Positions 17,542 through 25,676 of a stretch of DNA of 64,000 nt are shown here, piece by piece. The notes beneath the pieces were generated by a model, which was not told the origin of the DNA, made no database searches, and was given only the letters and a program-made list of their open reading frames with translations. The position numbers and the translations under genes are program-made. Source of the stretch: Myxococcota bacterium (GTDB taxonomy: Bacteria > Myxococcota_A > UBA9160 > UBA6930); NCBI GenBank assembly GCA_028277885.1, contig JANQFK010000045.1, positions 25,096 to 89,095 on the forward strand, in the 5' to 3' direction. Positions within the stretch are counted from its first letter, which is position 1; every line of letters begins with the position of its first letter.

Positions 17542-20291
17542 AGATCCTCACCTTCACCAGCGGGAAGGGAGGCGTCGGCAAGACGACCATCTCGCTCAAC
17601 GCCGCTAGGCAGCTGAGCCTCCACGGAAGCCGCGTGCTCGTCGTGGACTTCGACATCCACAACAAGGGCGTCACCAGCCTGTTCCTTCCCAAGGTGTCGG
17701 ACGAGACCTGGAGCGTGCTCGGCGTGGCGGAGCGCTGCAAGAGCTTCGACGTGTCGTTGGCCAAGGAGCTCGCCCAGCGGACGGAGCCGGCCATGCTCGA
17801 CGAGGCCGGCAACCTGCTGCTCCTCCCCGCGGTACAGCCGACGCAGCTCATCCGCTGGGAGACCTTCGTCGCCCCCAACGCGGACATCGTCGCGTTCTTC
17901 CGCGCCTACTTCTCCGAGCTCGCCTCGGAGCACGGGATCGACTTCGTGGTAATCGACTGCTACGGCGGCATCGACACCATGACCGTCGCGGCCATCGGGG
18001 TCGCCGACGACACCGTCATCGTGAACGAGCCGGACGTCATCACGTTCACCGGGACGCTGCTGCTCTACAAGCACATCGGCGAGGTCTATGGCGAAGAGGA
18101 GCGGAAGCCCCGCGTGCACTTCGTCATCAACCGGGTGACCTCGCGCCACAGCTTCCGGGGGCTCGAGGACGAGTATCGGAAGCACCTGGCCCCCCTCGCC
18201 TTCTCGGGGCAGATCCTCACCTACCTGCCCTTCGACAAGCTCGTCCTGGAGACCTTCGGAGACTACCCGTTCTTCACGGAGCTGATGCCGCGCGGCCTGA
18301 TCACCCGCAAGATCCAGCTCATGCTGAGGAAGATCCTCCCCGACGAGAACCTCGGCACCCTTCCGGACTTCTCCGGGCGTCGGATGCGTCGCCTCCGGAA
18401 GAGCACCAGCGAGGCGCCCTTCTCGGAGCCCGAACGGATCATCCGTCTCGCCACCACGGCACCGTTCTGGATCCTGATGCCCGCCGCCCTGCTCTGGCTC
18501 CTGACTCTCGGTGGCGGGCTCATCGTGCACTACCGCGTCGTCCAGGCGACCTGGCTCGTCGCGCTCATCGGCCTCGCCTTCATCGCGACGCTGATCGGCG
18601 TGGTCGCTCCGCTCCAGATGAGCCGCTTCCTGCTTCGGACGGCACGCTACGAGCGCCGGAAGCGCCGCCTCGAGGGCAGGGGCATGTCTCCCGCCGGAAT
18701 CCTGCGCACGCTGCTCGGCTACCTGCGCGTCGCGGTTCCCGCCGTGTTCGCGGTGGGATTCGCGGCGATGCTGGGCCTCCAGGCACTGGATCTGGGAAGG
18801 CCGTTCATCCTACGGAACCTGTCCCTGTGGCCCGGAACGCTGTACGGGTTCGCGAAAGGCGGCGACTACTCGCGACTGCGTCTCCGCGACGGCGCGACGA
18901 TCCGGGCCGGGAGCCAGATGTCCCGGGCTCGGCTTCGGTACGCGAAGCTCAGCGGAGTCACGCTCTCCGAGCTGGATCTGAGCGACGCGGACCTCTCGCA
19001 CGCACGCCTCGATCGCGCGAGCCTCTGGGGGACGAACCTGAACGGGGCCTCCCTCGTGGGAGCCTCGCTCGACTCCGCGTACCTTCAGCAGGCGAGCCTG
19101 GAGGAGGCCCGGCTGGGTGAGGCTTCGCTCGACCGGGCGGGGCTCGACGGGGCCGTCCTGACGGGAGCGCAGCTCCAGGGTGCCTCCCTCGGTCTCGCCA
19201 CGCTGACCGACGCGAACCTGGACGACGCCAACCTGGCGGGGGCCACGCTGTGGGCGACGCCGCTGGAGGGGGCCTCTCTCCAGGAGGCCAAGCTTCACGG
19301 TGCCACCCTGAAGGAGGTGTTCTTCTTTCCCCCCCTCCTGACCGGCCTCGAGGCGCCCGGCGTGAACCTCCAGCGCGTCGCCATGCCTCGAGTCCAGCTC
19401 CAGGGGGCCGATCTCCAGGGAGCGAACCTGAATCTCGCGGAGCTCACCGGAAGCGACCTCACCAAGGCGCACCTGGCCCGGGTAAGCGCGCAAGGGGCCT
19501 TCCTGGCGGGCGCGATGCTGAGGGATGCCGAGCTCGACGAAACCGACCTGAGGGAAGCCGACCTGAGAGGAGCCGACTTCGGAGGGGCGCGCATCTCTCA
19601 GGTGGAGTGGGAGGGCGCCGTCCTACGCGACGCCGACCTGCAGGGAGCGATCTTCCAGGAGGGCGGGGAGAACGACCGGGCCCTCTCCTACGCCGCGCGC
19701 GCCGGCGCCCGGCTGAGTCCGGAGCAGAAGGTGCGGGCGGCCGCCTTCGAGAAGCCGTATCTCGACCGCGAGTCGAAGCCCGAAGGAGGCTGCACGAGCC
19801 GGAGGGCAAGCATGGTCTGGCTGCACTGCGAGTGGAAGGCGCCGGACGTGGAGTGGCAACGCGAGGCAGAGAGCATGAAGCGGAGCGACGAGGTATGGGT
19901 CCGCTACTCGGCGACCCGCGCCGCCGCCACCGCAGACCTGGTCGAGCACGCCCTGGTGAGCCAGGACCTGGACACGGCGAGTCAGCGCCTCGCCGAGCTC
20001 CGGGAGCTCGACGCGCCGCGCGAGCGGGGCAAGACGCACATGCTGTCGGTGCTCCTCCGAATCGCCGAGAACCAACCCATCGAGGAGCCCCTCGAAGAGT
20101 GGTGCGACTGGCTCGGGGAGAACCAGCGACTCGACAACTGGAGGTGGAAGTACTGGAACGCCTCCTTCGCTCGTCGGGACTACACCGCCGACCAGCTCCG
20201 CCTGGCGTTTGCGCTCCAGCTCACCGCCGAGGGCGCGATCAAGTGCGAACGCCTGGGTGAGCTCGCGAGGCGATCCGACTTCGGAGGCTGA
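17538..20291 (+). CDS. ParA/MinD-like ATPase fused to membrane helices, pentapeptide repeats and unknown C-terminal domain
   Basis: The 917-residue protein starts with a deviant Walker A, KGGVGKTT (residues 10-17), followed by VVDFDIHNKG and FVVIDCYGG (Walker B-like, about 137-144), so residues 1-275 form a ParA/MinD/ArsA-type ATPase. Three hydrophobic helices follow (about 306-329, 336-358, 395-417). Residues 444-705 are pentapeptide repeats of A(D/N)LxxA type, which form a right-handed beta-helix. The last 200 residues are helical and Trp-rich and are not recognised. It overlaps the SEFIR gene by 4 nt. The combination suggests a membrane-bound switch acting with the SEFIR protein. Partition function is unlikely because no ParB or centromere is seen. 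Confidence 0.85.
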   Translation: MKILTFTSGKGGVGKTTISLNAARQLSLHGSRVLVVDFDIHNKGVTSLFLPKVSDETWSVLGVAERCKSFDVSLAKELAQRTEPAMLDEAGNLLLLPAVQPTQLIRWETFVAPNADIVAFFRAYFSELASEHGIDFVVIDCYGGIDTMTVAAIGVADDTVIVNEPDVITFTGTLLLYKHIGEVYGEEERKPRVHFVINRVTSRHSFRGLEDEYRKHLAPLAFSGQILTYLPFDKLVLETFGDYPFFTELMPRGLITRKIQLMLRKILPDENLGTLPDFSGRRMRRLRKSTSEAPFSEPERIIRLATTAPFWILMPAALLWLLTLGGGLIVHYRVVQATWLVALIGLAFIATLIGVVAPLQMSRFLLRTARYERRKRRLEGRGMSPAGILRTLLGYLRVAVPAVFAVGFAAMLGLQALDLGRPFILRNLSLWPGTLYGFAKGGDYSRLRLRDGATIRAGSQMSRARLRYAKLSGVTLSELDLSDADLSHARLDRASLWGTNLNGASLVGASLDSAYLQQASLEEARLGEASLDRAGLDGAVLTGAQLQGASLGLATLTDANLDDANLAGATLWATPLEGASLQEAKLHGATLKEVFFFPPLLTGLEAPGVNLQRVAMPRVQLQGADLQGANLNLAELTGSDLTKAHLARVSAQGAFLAGAMLRDAELDETDLREADLRGADFGGARISQVEWEGAVLRDADLQGAIFQEGGENDRALSYAARAGARLSPEQKVRAAAFEKPYLDRESKPEGGCTSRRASMVWLHCEWKAPDVEWQREAESMKRSDEVWVRYSATRAAATADLVEHALVSQDLDTASQRLAELRELDAPRERGKTHMLSVLLRIAENQPIEEPLEEWCDWLGENQRLDNWRWKYWNASFARRDYTADQLRLAFALQLTAEGAIKCERLGELARRSDFGG

Positions 20292-20297
20292 GCCCCC

Positions 20298-21206
20298 TCA
20301 GCCCAGGTGGTCGCGCAGGAAGTCCCGGCAGCGCTCGATGAGCGCCAGGGCCTCGGCGCCGGGGGCCACCCGCTCGAAGCCGTGGACGCCGCCCTCCACC
20401 ACGTGCAGCTCGTGGGGGGCGCCGATCTCGCCGAGCCGCTCGGCGAGCCGCAGCGACTGGTGGTGGGGGACGAGCAGGTCGCGGGTCCCGTGGAGCAGCA
20501 GGGCCGGGGGAGCGGCCGGGTGGGCCTGATCGAGGGGCGAGGCCTCGCGCCAGCGGCCCGGATCCTCCTCGGGCTTGGTACCGAGGAAGCTGCTCACCAT
20601 GCTCTCGCCCGCTCCACCCATGGCGCGCAGCGCGAGCTCGTGGAGGCCGGCCAGGTCCGAGGGCGGATACCACGCCACCACGGCGCGCAGGCGCTGGCCG
20701 CCGCTGCGCAGCCGGGGGCCCGGGAAGTCGTCGCGGGTCTGGCTGGTGGCGAGCAGCAGCGCGAGGTGGCCGCCGGCCGAGTCGCCCCACAGGCCCAGGC
20801 GCTCCGGGTCGGCGCCGAGCTCCGCCGCCTCTTCGACGCAGAAGTCCACGGCGTCCACGACGTCCTGGAAGGAGTCCGGGTAGGTGGTGTCCGGGGCCAG
20901 GCGGTAGTCGATGGACGCCACGGCGAGGCCCGCCGAGGCGAGCCAGCCCGCCCAGCGCGAGAGCCCCATCTCGTAGCGGCCGCCGCGGTGCCAGGCGCCG
21001 CCGTGGATCATCACCACCAGGGGCGGGTGCTCGACGTCGGCGGGCCGATAGGCGTCGAGGTGCAGCGGCCCGCGGTCCGTGTGCTTGTAGGCGACCTCGA
21101 TCCGCTTGGAGTACCGCCTCTTGTCGACGGGGAACGGGAAGCCGATCTCGCTCGGATCGGCGTCTCCCATCCAGGCGGGCAGCTCGACGGTCTCGGCCTC
21201 GGCCAT
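20298..21206 (-). CDS. Alpha/beta-hydrolase (carboxylesterase, HSL/BD-FAE type)
   Basis: A 302-residue esterase. HGGAW forms the oxyanion hole, GDSAGG holds the nucleophilic Ser, Asp is in HGTRDLLVP and His in GGVHGFE. It is probably cytoplasmic because no signal peptide is seen. It lies 29 nt downstream of the BNR-repeat gene on the same strand and is likely cotranscribed. It converges with the ATPase gene. Confidence 0.92.
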   Translation of the reverse strand: MAEAETVELPAWMGDADPSEIGFPFPVDKRRYSKRIEVAYKHTDRGPLHLDAYRPADVEHPPLVVMIHGGAWHRGGRYEMGLSRWAGWLASAGLAVASIDYRLAPDTTYPDSFQDVVDAVDFCVEEAAELGADPERLGLWGDSAGGHLALLLATSQTRDDFPGPRLRSGGQRLRAVVAWYPPSDLAGLHELALRAMGGAGESMVSSFLGTKPEEDPGRWREASPLDQAHPAAPPALLLHGTRDLLVPHHQSLRLAERLGEIGAPHELHVVEGGVHGFERVAPGAEALALIERCRDFLRDHLG

Positions 21207-21235
21207 GCGTCGAGCCTAGCTCATCCCCGGCGCGG

Positions 21236-22420
21236 TCACGGGTGCGCGGCGGAGACCTCGAGGAGCGCCGCGAGGGGCAGCTTCGCCATGCGGATGTCCG
21301 TGGGGAGGAAGAGCGCCAGCAGCCACGGGTAGTCGCGGTCGATGCGGCTCGTGTAGTAGTCGATCCAGAGCTCGCCGTCGCGCAGCACGACCCCCGCGTA
21401 GGAGGTGTCGCCGGCGCTCGGCAGGTCCGAGAGGTGCACGAGGCGCTCGGGCTCCACGCGGAAGAGCGCGGTGCGCTTGCGGCTGTACAGGCCGCCCAGC
21501 CGGGTGAGGGGGCCGCGGCGACCGTACTGTGACCGGGCCACGGCGAACACCTGGCCCGCGTGGGTGAACAGCACGGGGCCGTCGAGGCGGGTCACGCGGC
21601 TGTGCACCGTGCTCCACTTCTCGAAGGGCGGCTCCGCCACCGCGATGGCGGTGGAGGCGTTCGCGTTGCCGAGCAGCCGGTCCGGGGTGACCTCGAGCCG
21701 CGCCGTGGCGAGGAGCCTTCCGTCGGGCAGGAACTCGAGGGCGGTCTCGTCGTTGCCGTCGCCCCGGTGGATGGTGGAGACGCGCTCCCACTCGCGTCCG
21801 TCGCTGGAGCGCAGCAGGATCGACTCGCCGTGGGCGTGCCAGTAGGCGGCCACGTACCAGGTGCGCCCGCCGTCGGGACTCTTGGGGCGCCAGAACAGCC
21901 AGCCCGGCGGGCCCACGGGCTCGAAGTCGCTCCACTCCCGCGCGTCGTCGCTGGTGGAGAGCGCGGTCCCGGTCGGCGTCGCGGCCAGGCCCTCGTTGGG
22001 GAGCGCGTAGAGGAACAGGCGCCCGCCGATCACCGCGAGCTTCGGGTCGCGGATGTCGCGGCCCGGCACGCGCAGGGTGGCGAGGGTCTCCCAGCGGCGG
22101 CCGTCGCGGGAGCGCTTCACCATCAGGCGCGAGCGCGTCGAGCCCAGGTGCCAGGGCGAGGCGGCGTGGACCAGCAGCAGCTCCTCGCCCCAGGCGATCA
22201 TGTCCGTGTTCGAGTTGTGCTCGCCGTCCGCCACGACGTCCCAGCTCTCGAGGCCGAGGCGCGGGTCGACCTCCGCGCGGTTGGGGCGAAGCCAGAGGAA
22301 CAGCAGCCCGGCGGCGAGGATCCCGACGATCGCTGCGACGACGGTCAGGATGCGTCCCTCCCTCAACGGTCGAGCGCGGCGGCGAGCATCGGGCCCCTCC
22401 TCGTGTGCCAGGATAGCCAC
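21236..22420 (-). CDS. Membrane-anchored BNR-repeat (sialidase-like) beta-propeller protein
   Basis: The 394-residue protein starts at GTG. It has one N-terminal transmembrane helix (about 24-44) and then a predicted extracytoplasmic six-blade propeller. SxDGxxW-type BNR repeats are visible (SRDGRRWETL, SSDGREWERV, and degenerate STSDDAREW). Sialidases need an Arg triad, which I cannot confirm, so the enzyme activity is open. It is upstream of the esterase in the same operon. Confidence 0.75.
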   Translation of the reverse strand: MAILAHEEGPDARRRARPLREGRILTVVAAIVGILAAGLLFLWLRPNRAEVDPRLGLESWDVVADGEHNSNTDMIAWGEELLLVHAASPWHLGSTRSRLMVKRSRDGRRWETLATLRVPGRDIRDPKLAVIGGRLFLYALPNEGLAATPTGTALSTSDDAREWSDFEPVGPPGWLFWRPKSPDGGRTWYVAAYWHAHGESILLRSSDGREWERVSTIHRGDGNDETALEFLPDGRLLATARLEVTPDRLLGNANASTAIAVAEPPFEKWSTVHSRVTRLDGPVLFTHAGQVFAVARSQYGRRGPLTRLGGLYSRKRTALFRVEPERLVHLSDLPSAGDTSYAGVVLRDGELWIDYYTSRIDRDYPWLLALFLPTDIRMAKLPLAALLEVSAAHP

Positions 22421-22533
22421 GCACGAGGCGTCTCCGGGCCCGGTTTCGTCCCCCCGGCCCTTCGCCCGGGCCCCATGGCCGACCGGCTCTCCGCCGGGCT
22501 AGCCTTCGAGTGCTCGAGGCTCGGAGGCCTGCC

Positions 22534-24573
22534 GTGGCCGCACGCGACGTCCTGCTCCAGCCGTTCCGCCTCAAGGGTCTCACCCTCCGCAACCGCATCC
22601 TCAGCACGAGCCATGCGCCCGCCTACGGCGAGGGCGGCATGCCCGCCCAGCGCTACCAGCTCTACCACGAGGAGAAGGCGAAGGGCGGAGTCGCCCTCAC
22701 CATGTTCGGCGGCTCGGCGTCCGTCGCCGTCGACTCCCCCGCCTCGCTGTGGAACCAGATCGACGTCTCCCGCGACGAGGTGGTGCCCTTCTTCCGCGAG
22801 TTCGCGGATCGCATCCACGGCCACGGCGCCGCGCTGATGTGCCAGCTCACCCACATGGGCCGGCGCACGCGCTGGGACGCCGGCGACTGGATCACGCCGA
22901 TCTCGTCCTCGGTGGTGCGCGAGCCCGCCCACAACGCGGTCCCCAAGGCGATGGAGGACCACGACATCCGCCGGGTGCAGCGCGGCTACGCCGACGCCGC
23001 GGCTCGCTGCCGGGCCGGCGGCCTCGACGGCTGCGAGATCCTGTTCGCGAGCCACCTGATCTGGCAGTTCATCACGCCCCGGGTGAACCAGCGCGAGGAC
23101 GAGTACGGCGGCTCCCTCGAGAACCGGCTGCGCTTCGGCGTCGAGGTGCTCTCCCAGGTGCGCGAGGCCGTGGGGCCCGAGTACGTGGTGGGCGTGCGCA
23201 TGACCGGCGACGAGATGGCGGAGGGGGGCCTCTCCCAGGCCGAGTGCGTCGAGGTGTTCCGCCGGATCGCCGCCACGGGGCTCGTCGACTACCTGAGCGT
23301 GATCGGCGGCGAGGTCTTCACCCACCGCGAGCTCGCCGACTACATGCCCAACATGGCGTTCCCCGAGGCGCCCTACCTCGGCCTCGCGCGCGCGGTGCGC
23401 GAGGCCACGGGGCTGCCGATCTTCCACGCCAGCAAGCTCTCCACCCTCGACGACGCCGCCCGGGCGGTGAAGGAGGGCTGCGCCGACATGGTGGGGATGA
23501 CGCGCGCCCACCTCGCCGATCCCCACCTGGTGCGCAAGCTCGAAGAGGGCCGGCCCGAGGACATCCGCCCCTGCGTCGGGGCCAACTACTGCATCGACCG
23601 GCTCTACGCCGGCAAGGACGCGGTGTGCCTGCACAACGCCGCCACCGGCCGCGAGGCGAAGCTTCCCCACCGCATTCCTCCCGCCGCGGCGAAGCGGCGC
23701 GTCGTGGTGGTCGGCGCCGGGCCGGCGGGGATGGAGGCCGCGCGGGTCTGCGCCGAGCGCGGCCACGACGTGGTGGTTTTCGAGAAGGAGAAGAAGGTCG
23801 GCGGGCAGCTGCGGCTGGCCGCCCGGGCGCCCTGGCGCGCCGATCTCGGCGCCGTGTCGGGCTGGCTCGAGTCCCAGCTCCGCCGCCTCGGCGTCGAGCT
23901 GCGGCTCGGCTGGGAGGCCACCCGCGAGCGCGTCCTCGACGAGCTTCCCGACGTGGTCGTCGTGGCCAGCGGCGGCCGCCCCAACCCGGGGGAGGCGCCC
24001 GGTGCCGAGCACGCCACGACCACCTGGAGCGTGATCGCCGGGGAGTCGAGTCCCGAGGGCCGGGTGCTGGTCTACGACGAGCACGGCGAGCACCAGGCGC
24101 TCTCCTGCGCGGAGCGCCTCGCCAAGGCCGGCTCCGAGGTCGAGCTGGTGACGCCCGCCCGCACCCTCGGCGAGGAGCTCGGCTCGATCAACTTCGCGAT
24201 CCACCTCCAGGAGCTCTACGGGGCCGGCGTGACGCTGACGCCGGACCACCGGCTGGGCGCGGTCCGGCCCGCCGCGGGCGGCCTCGAGGTGGTGCTGCGC
24301 AACGAGTACACGCGCGCCGAGGCGACGCGCGCCGTGGACCACGTGGTGGTCGAGCACGGCACCCTGCCCGTGGAGGAGCTCTACTTCGCGCTCAAGCCGG
24401 ACTCCCAGAACCTCGGCGAGGTGGACTGGGAGGCGCTGGTCGAGGGCCGCCCCCAGCGGATCGGGCGCAATCCCGGCGGCGAGTTCCAGCTGTTCCGCAT
24501 CGGCGACGCGGTCGCGAGCCGCAACGCGCACGCCGCCATCCACGACGCCTTGCGGCTGTGCAAGGACCTTTGA
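22534..24573 (+). CDS. Two-domain flavoprotein of the trimethylamine-dehydrogenase/N-methylproline-demethylase group
   Basis: The 679-residue protein joins an FMN TIM barrel (1-370) to an FAD/NAD(P) domain with VVVVGAGPAGMEAA (about 388-402). The Fe-S region has Cys347, Cys353 and Cys365, but the second Cys of the usual CxxC is Ala350 (CVGANYC). N-methylproline or betaine-type demethylases of this family have a similar pattern, from memory. Start: GTG at 22534 has GGAGG upstream; an earlier GTG at 22510 is also in frame. A homocysteine methyltransferase follows after 13 nt. Confidence 0.85.
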   Translation: MAARDVLLQPFRLKGLTLRNRILSTSHAPAYGEGGMPAQRYQLYHEEKAKGGVALTMFGGSASVAVDSPASLWNQIDVSRDEVVPFFREFADRIHGHGAALMCQLTHMGRRTRWDAGDWITPISSSVVREPAHNAVPKAMEDHDIRRVQRGYADAAARCRAGGLDGCEILFASHLIWQFITPRVNQREDEYGGSLENRLRFGVEVLSQVREAVGPEYVVGVRMTGDEMAEGGLSQAECVEVFRRIAATGLVDYLSVIGGEVFTHRELADYMPNMAFPEAPYLGLARAVREATGLPIFHASKLSTLDDAARAVKEGCADMVGMTRAHLADPHLVRKLEEGRPEDIRPCVGANYCIDRLYAGKDAVCLHNAATGREAKLPHRIPPAAAKRRVVVVGAGPAGMEAARVCAERGHDVVVFEKEKKVGGQLRLAARAPWRADLGAVSGWLESQLRRLGVELRLGWEATRERVLDELPDVVVVASGGRPNPGEAPGAEHATTTWSVIAGESSPEGRVLVYDEHGEHQALSCAERLAKAGSEVELVTPARTLGEELGSINFAIHLQELYGAGVTLTPDHRLGAVRPAAGGLEVVLRNEYTRAEATRAVDHVVVEHGTLPVEELYFALKPDSQNLGEVDWEALVEGRPQRIGRNPGGEFQLFRIGDAVASRNAHAAIHDALRLCKDL

Positions 24574-24586
24574 GGGAGGCGATCCC

Positions 24587-25639
24587 ATGAGCGAGCGACG
24601 CGGCCTGATGGAGCGGCTGGCCGAGGGCCCGGTGATCTGTGCCGAGGGCTACCTCTTCGAGCTGGAGCGCCGCGGCTACCTCCAGGCCGGCGCCTTCGTG
24701 CCCGAGGTGGTTCTCGACCATCCCGAGGTGGTGGCCCAGCTCCACCGGGAGTTCCTGCGCGCGGGCAGCGACGTCGTCGAGGCCTTCACCTACTACGGCC
24801 ACCGCGAGAAGCTCCGGCTGATCGGCAAGGAGGACAAGCTCGAGCCGCTCCAGAAGAACGCACTGGCCCTGGCCCACGCGGCCGCCGCGGAGTTCCCGGA
24901 GCAGGCGCCCCTGGTGGCGGGGAACATCTGCAACACCAACGTCTTCCAGCCCGGCGACGCGGCGAGCGCCCGGGAGGTGCGCGGCATGTTCGACGAGCAG
25001 ATCGCCTGGGCGGCCGAGGCGGGCGTGGACTTCGTCATCGCCGAGACCCTCGAGTTCGATGGCGAGGCGCGCATCGCCCTGGAGGCGATCCGCGCGTCGG
25101 GTCTGCCCGCGGTGGTGATGCTGGCGGTCCACAAGCCCGGCGTGCTGCGCGACGAGGTGGCGGTGGACGAGAGCTGTCGCCGCCTCGAGGCCGAGGGCGC
25201 CGCGGTGGTCGGGCTCAACTGCGCGCGGGGTCCCGCCACCATGGGGGAGCTCCTCGACGCCATCCGCAAGGCGGTGAAGTGCCCGGTGGCGGCCCTGCCC
25301 GTGCCCTACCGCACGACGCCGGAGACGCCGACCTTCCAGTCCCTTCGGGACCCGCACTGCGCGAGCCTGCCGCCCGAGGGCCCCTTCCCCACGGCTCTCG
25401 ACCCCTTCACGTGCAACCGCTACGAGCTGGCGGACTTCGCGCGCAGCGCAGTGGAGCGCGGCGTGCACTACCTGGGCGTCTGCTGCGGGGGCGCGCCCCA
25501 CCACGTGCGCGCCATGGCCGAGGCCCTGGGCAGGCGCCCTGCCGCGAGCGCCTACTCGCCCGACATGTCGAAGCACTACGCGCTGGGCGACGACCCCACG
25601 CTCAAGGCGATCAACCGGGAGTACGCGGACGACCTCTAG
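24587..25639 (+). CDS. Homocysteine S-methyltransferase (betaine-homocysteine methyltransferase-like)
   Basis: The 350-residue protein is a zinc-dependent methyl transfer barrel. Zn ligands are Cys212 in GLNCARG and Cys299-Cys300 in GVCCGG. It should transfer a methyl group from a betaine or other methyl donor to homocysteine to make methionine. It is 13 nt after the demethylase-like flavoprotein, which supports a shared role in the breakdown of an N-methylated compound. Confidence 0.9.
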   Translation: MSERRGLMERLAEGPVICAEGYLFELERRGYLQAGAFVPEVVLDHPEVVAQLHREFLRAGSDVVEAFTYYGHREKLRLIGKEDKLEPLQKNALALAHAAAAEFPEQAPLVAGNICNTNVFQPGDAASAREVRGMFDEQIAWAAEAGVDFVIAETLEFDGEARIALEAIRASGLPAVVMLAVHKPGVLRDEVAVDESCRRLEAEGAAVVGLNCARGPATMGELLDAIRKAVKCPVAALPVPYRTTPETPTFQSLRDPHCASLPPEGPFPTALDPFTCNRYELADFARSAVERGVHYLGVCCGGAPHHVRAMAEALGRRPAASAYSPDMSKHYALGDDPTLKAINREYADDL

Positions 25640-25676
25640 CGCCGGGGACCGGCCCGCGTCGTGTTAGAATCGCGGC

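Noticed and set aside
17538..20291. Plasmid or chromosome partition (ParA) function for the ATPase
   Set aside because: There is no parB neighbour or centromere-like repeat. Membrane helices and pentapeptide repeats point elsewhere.
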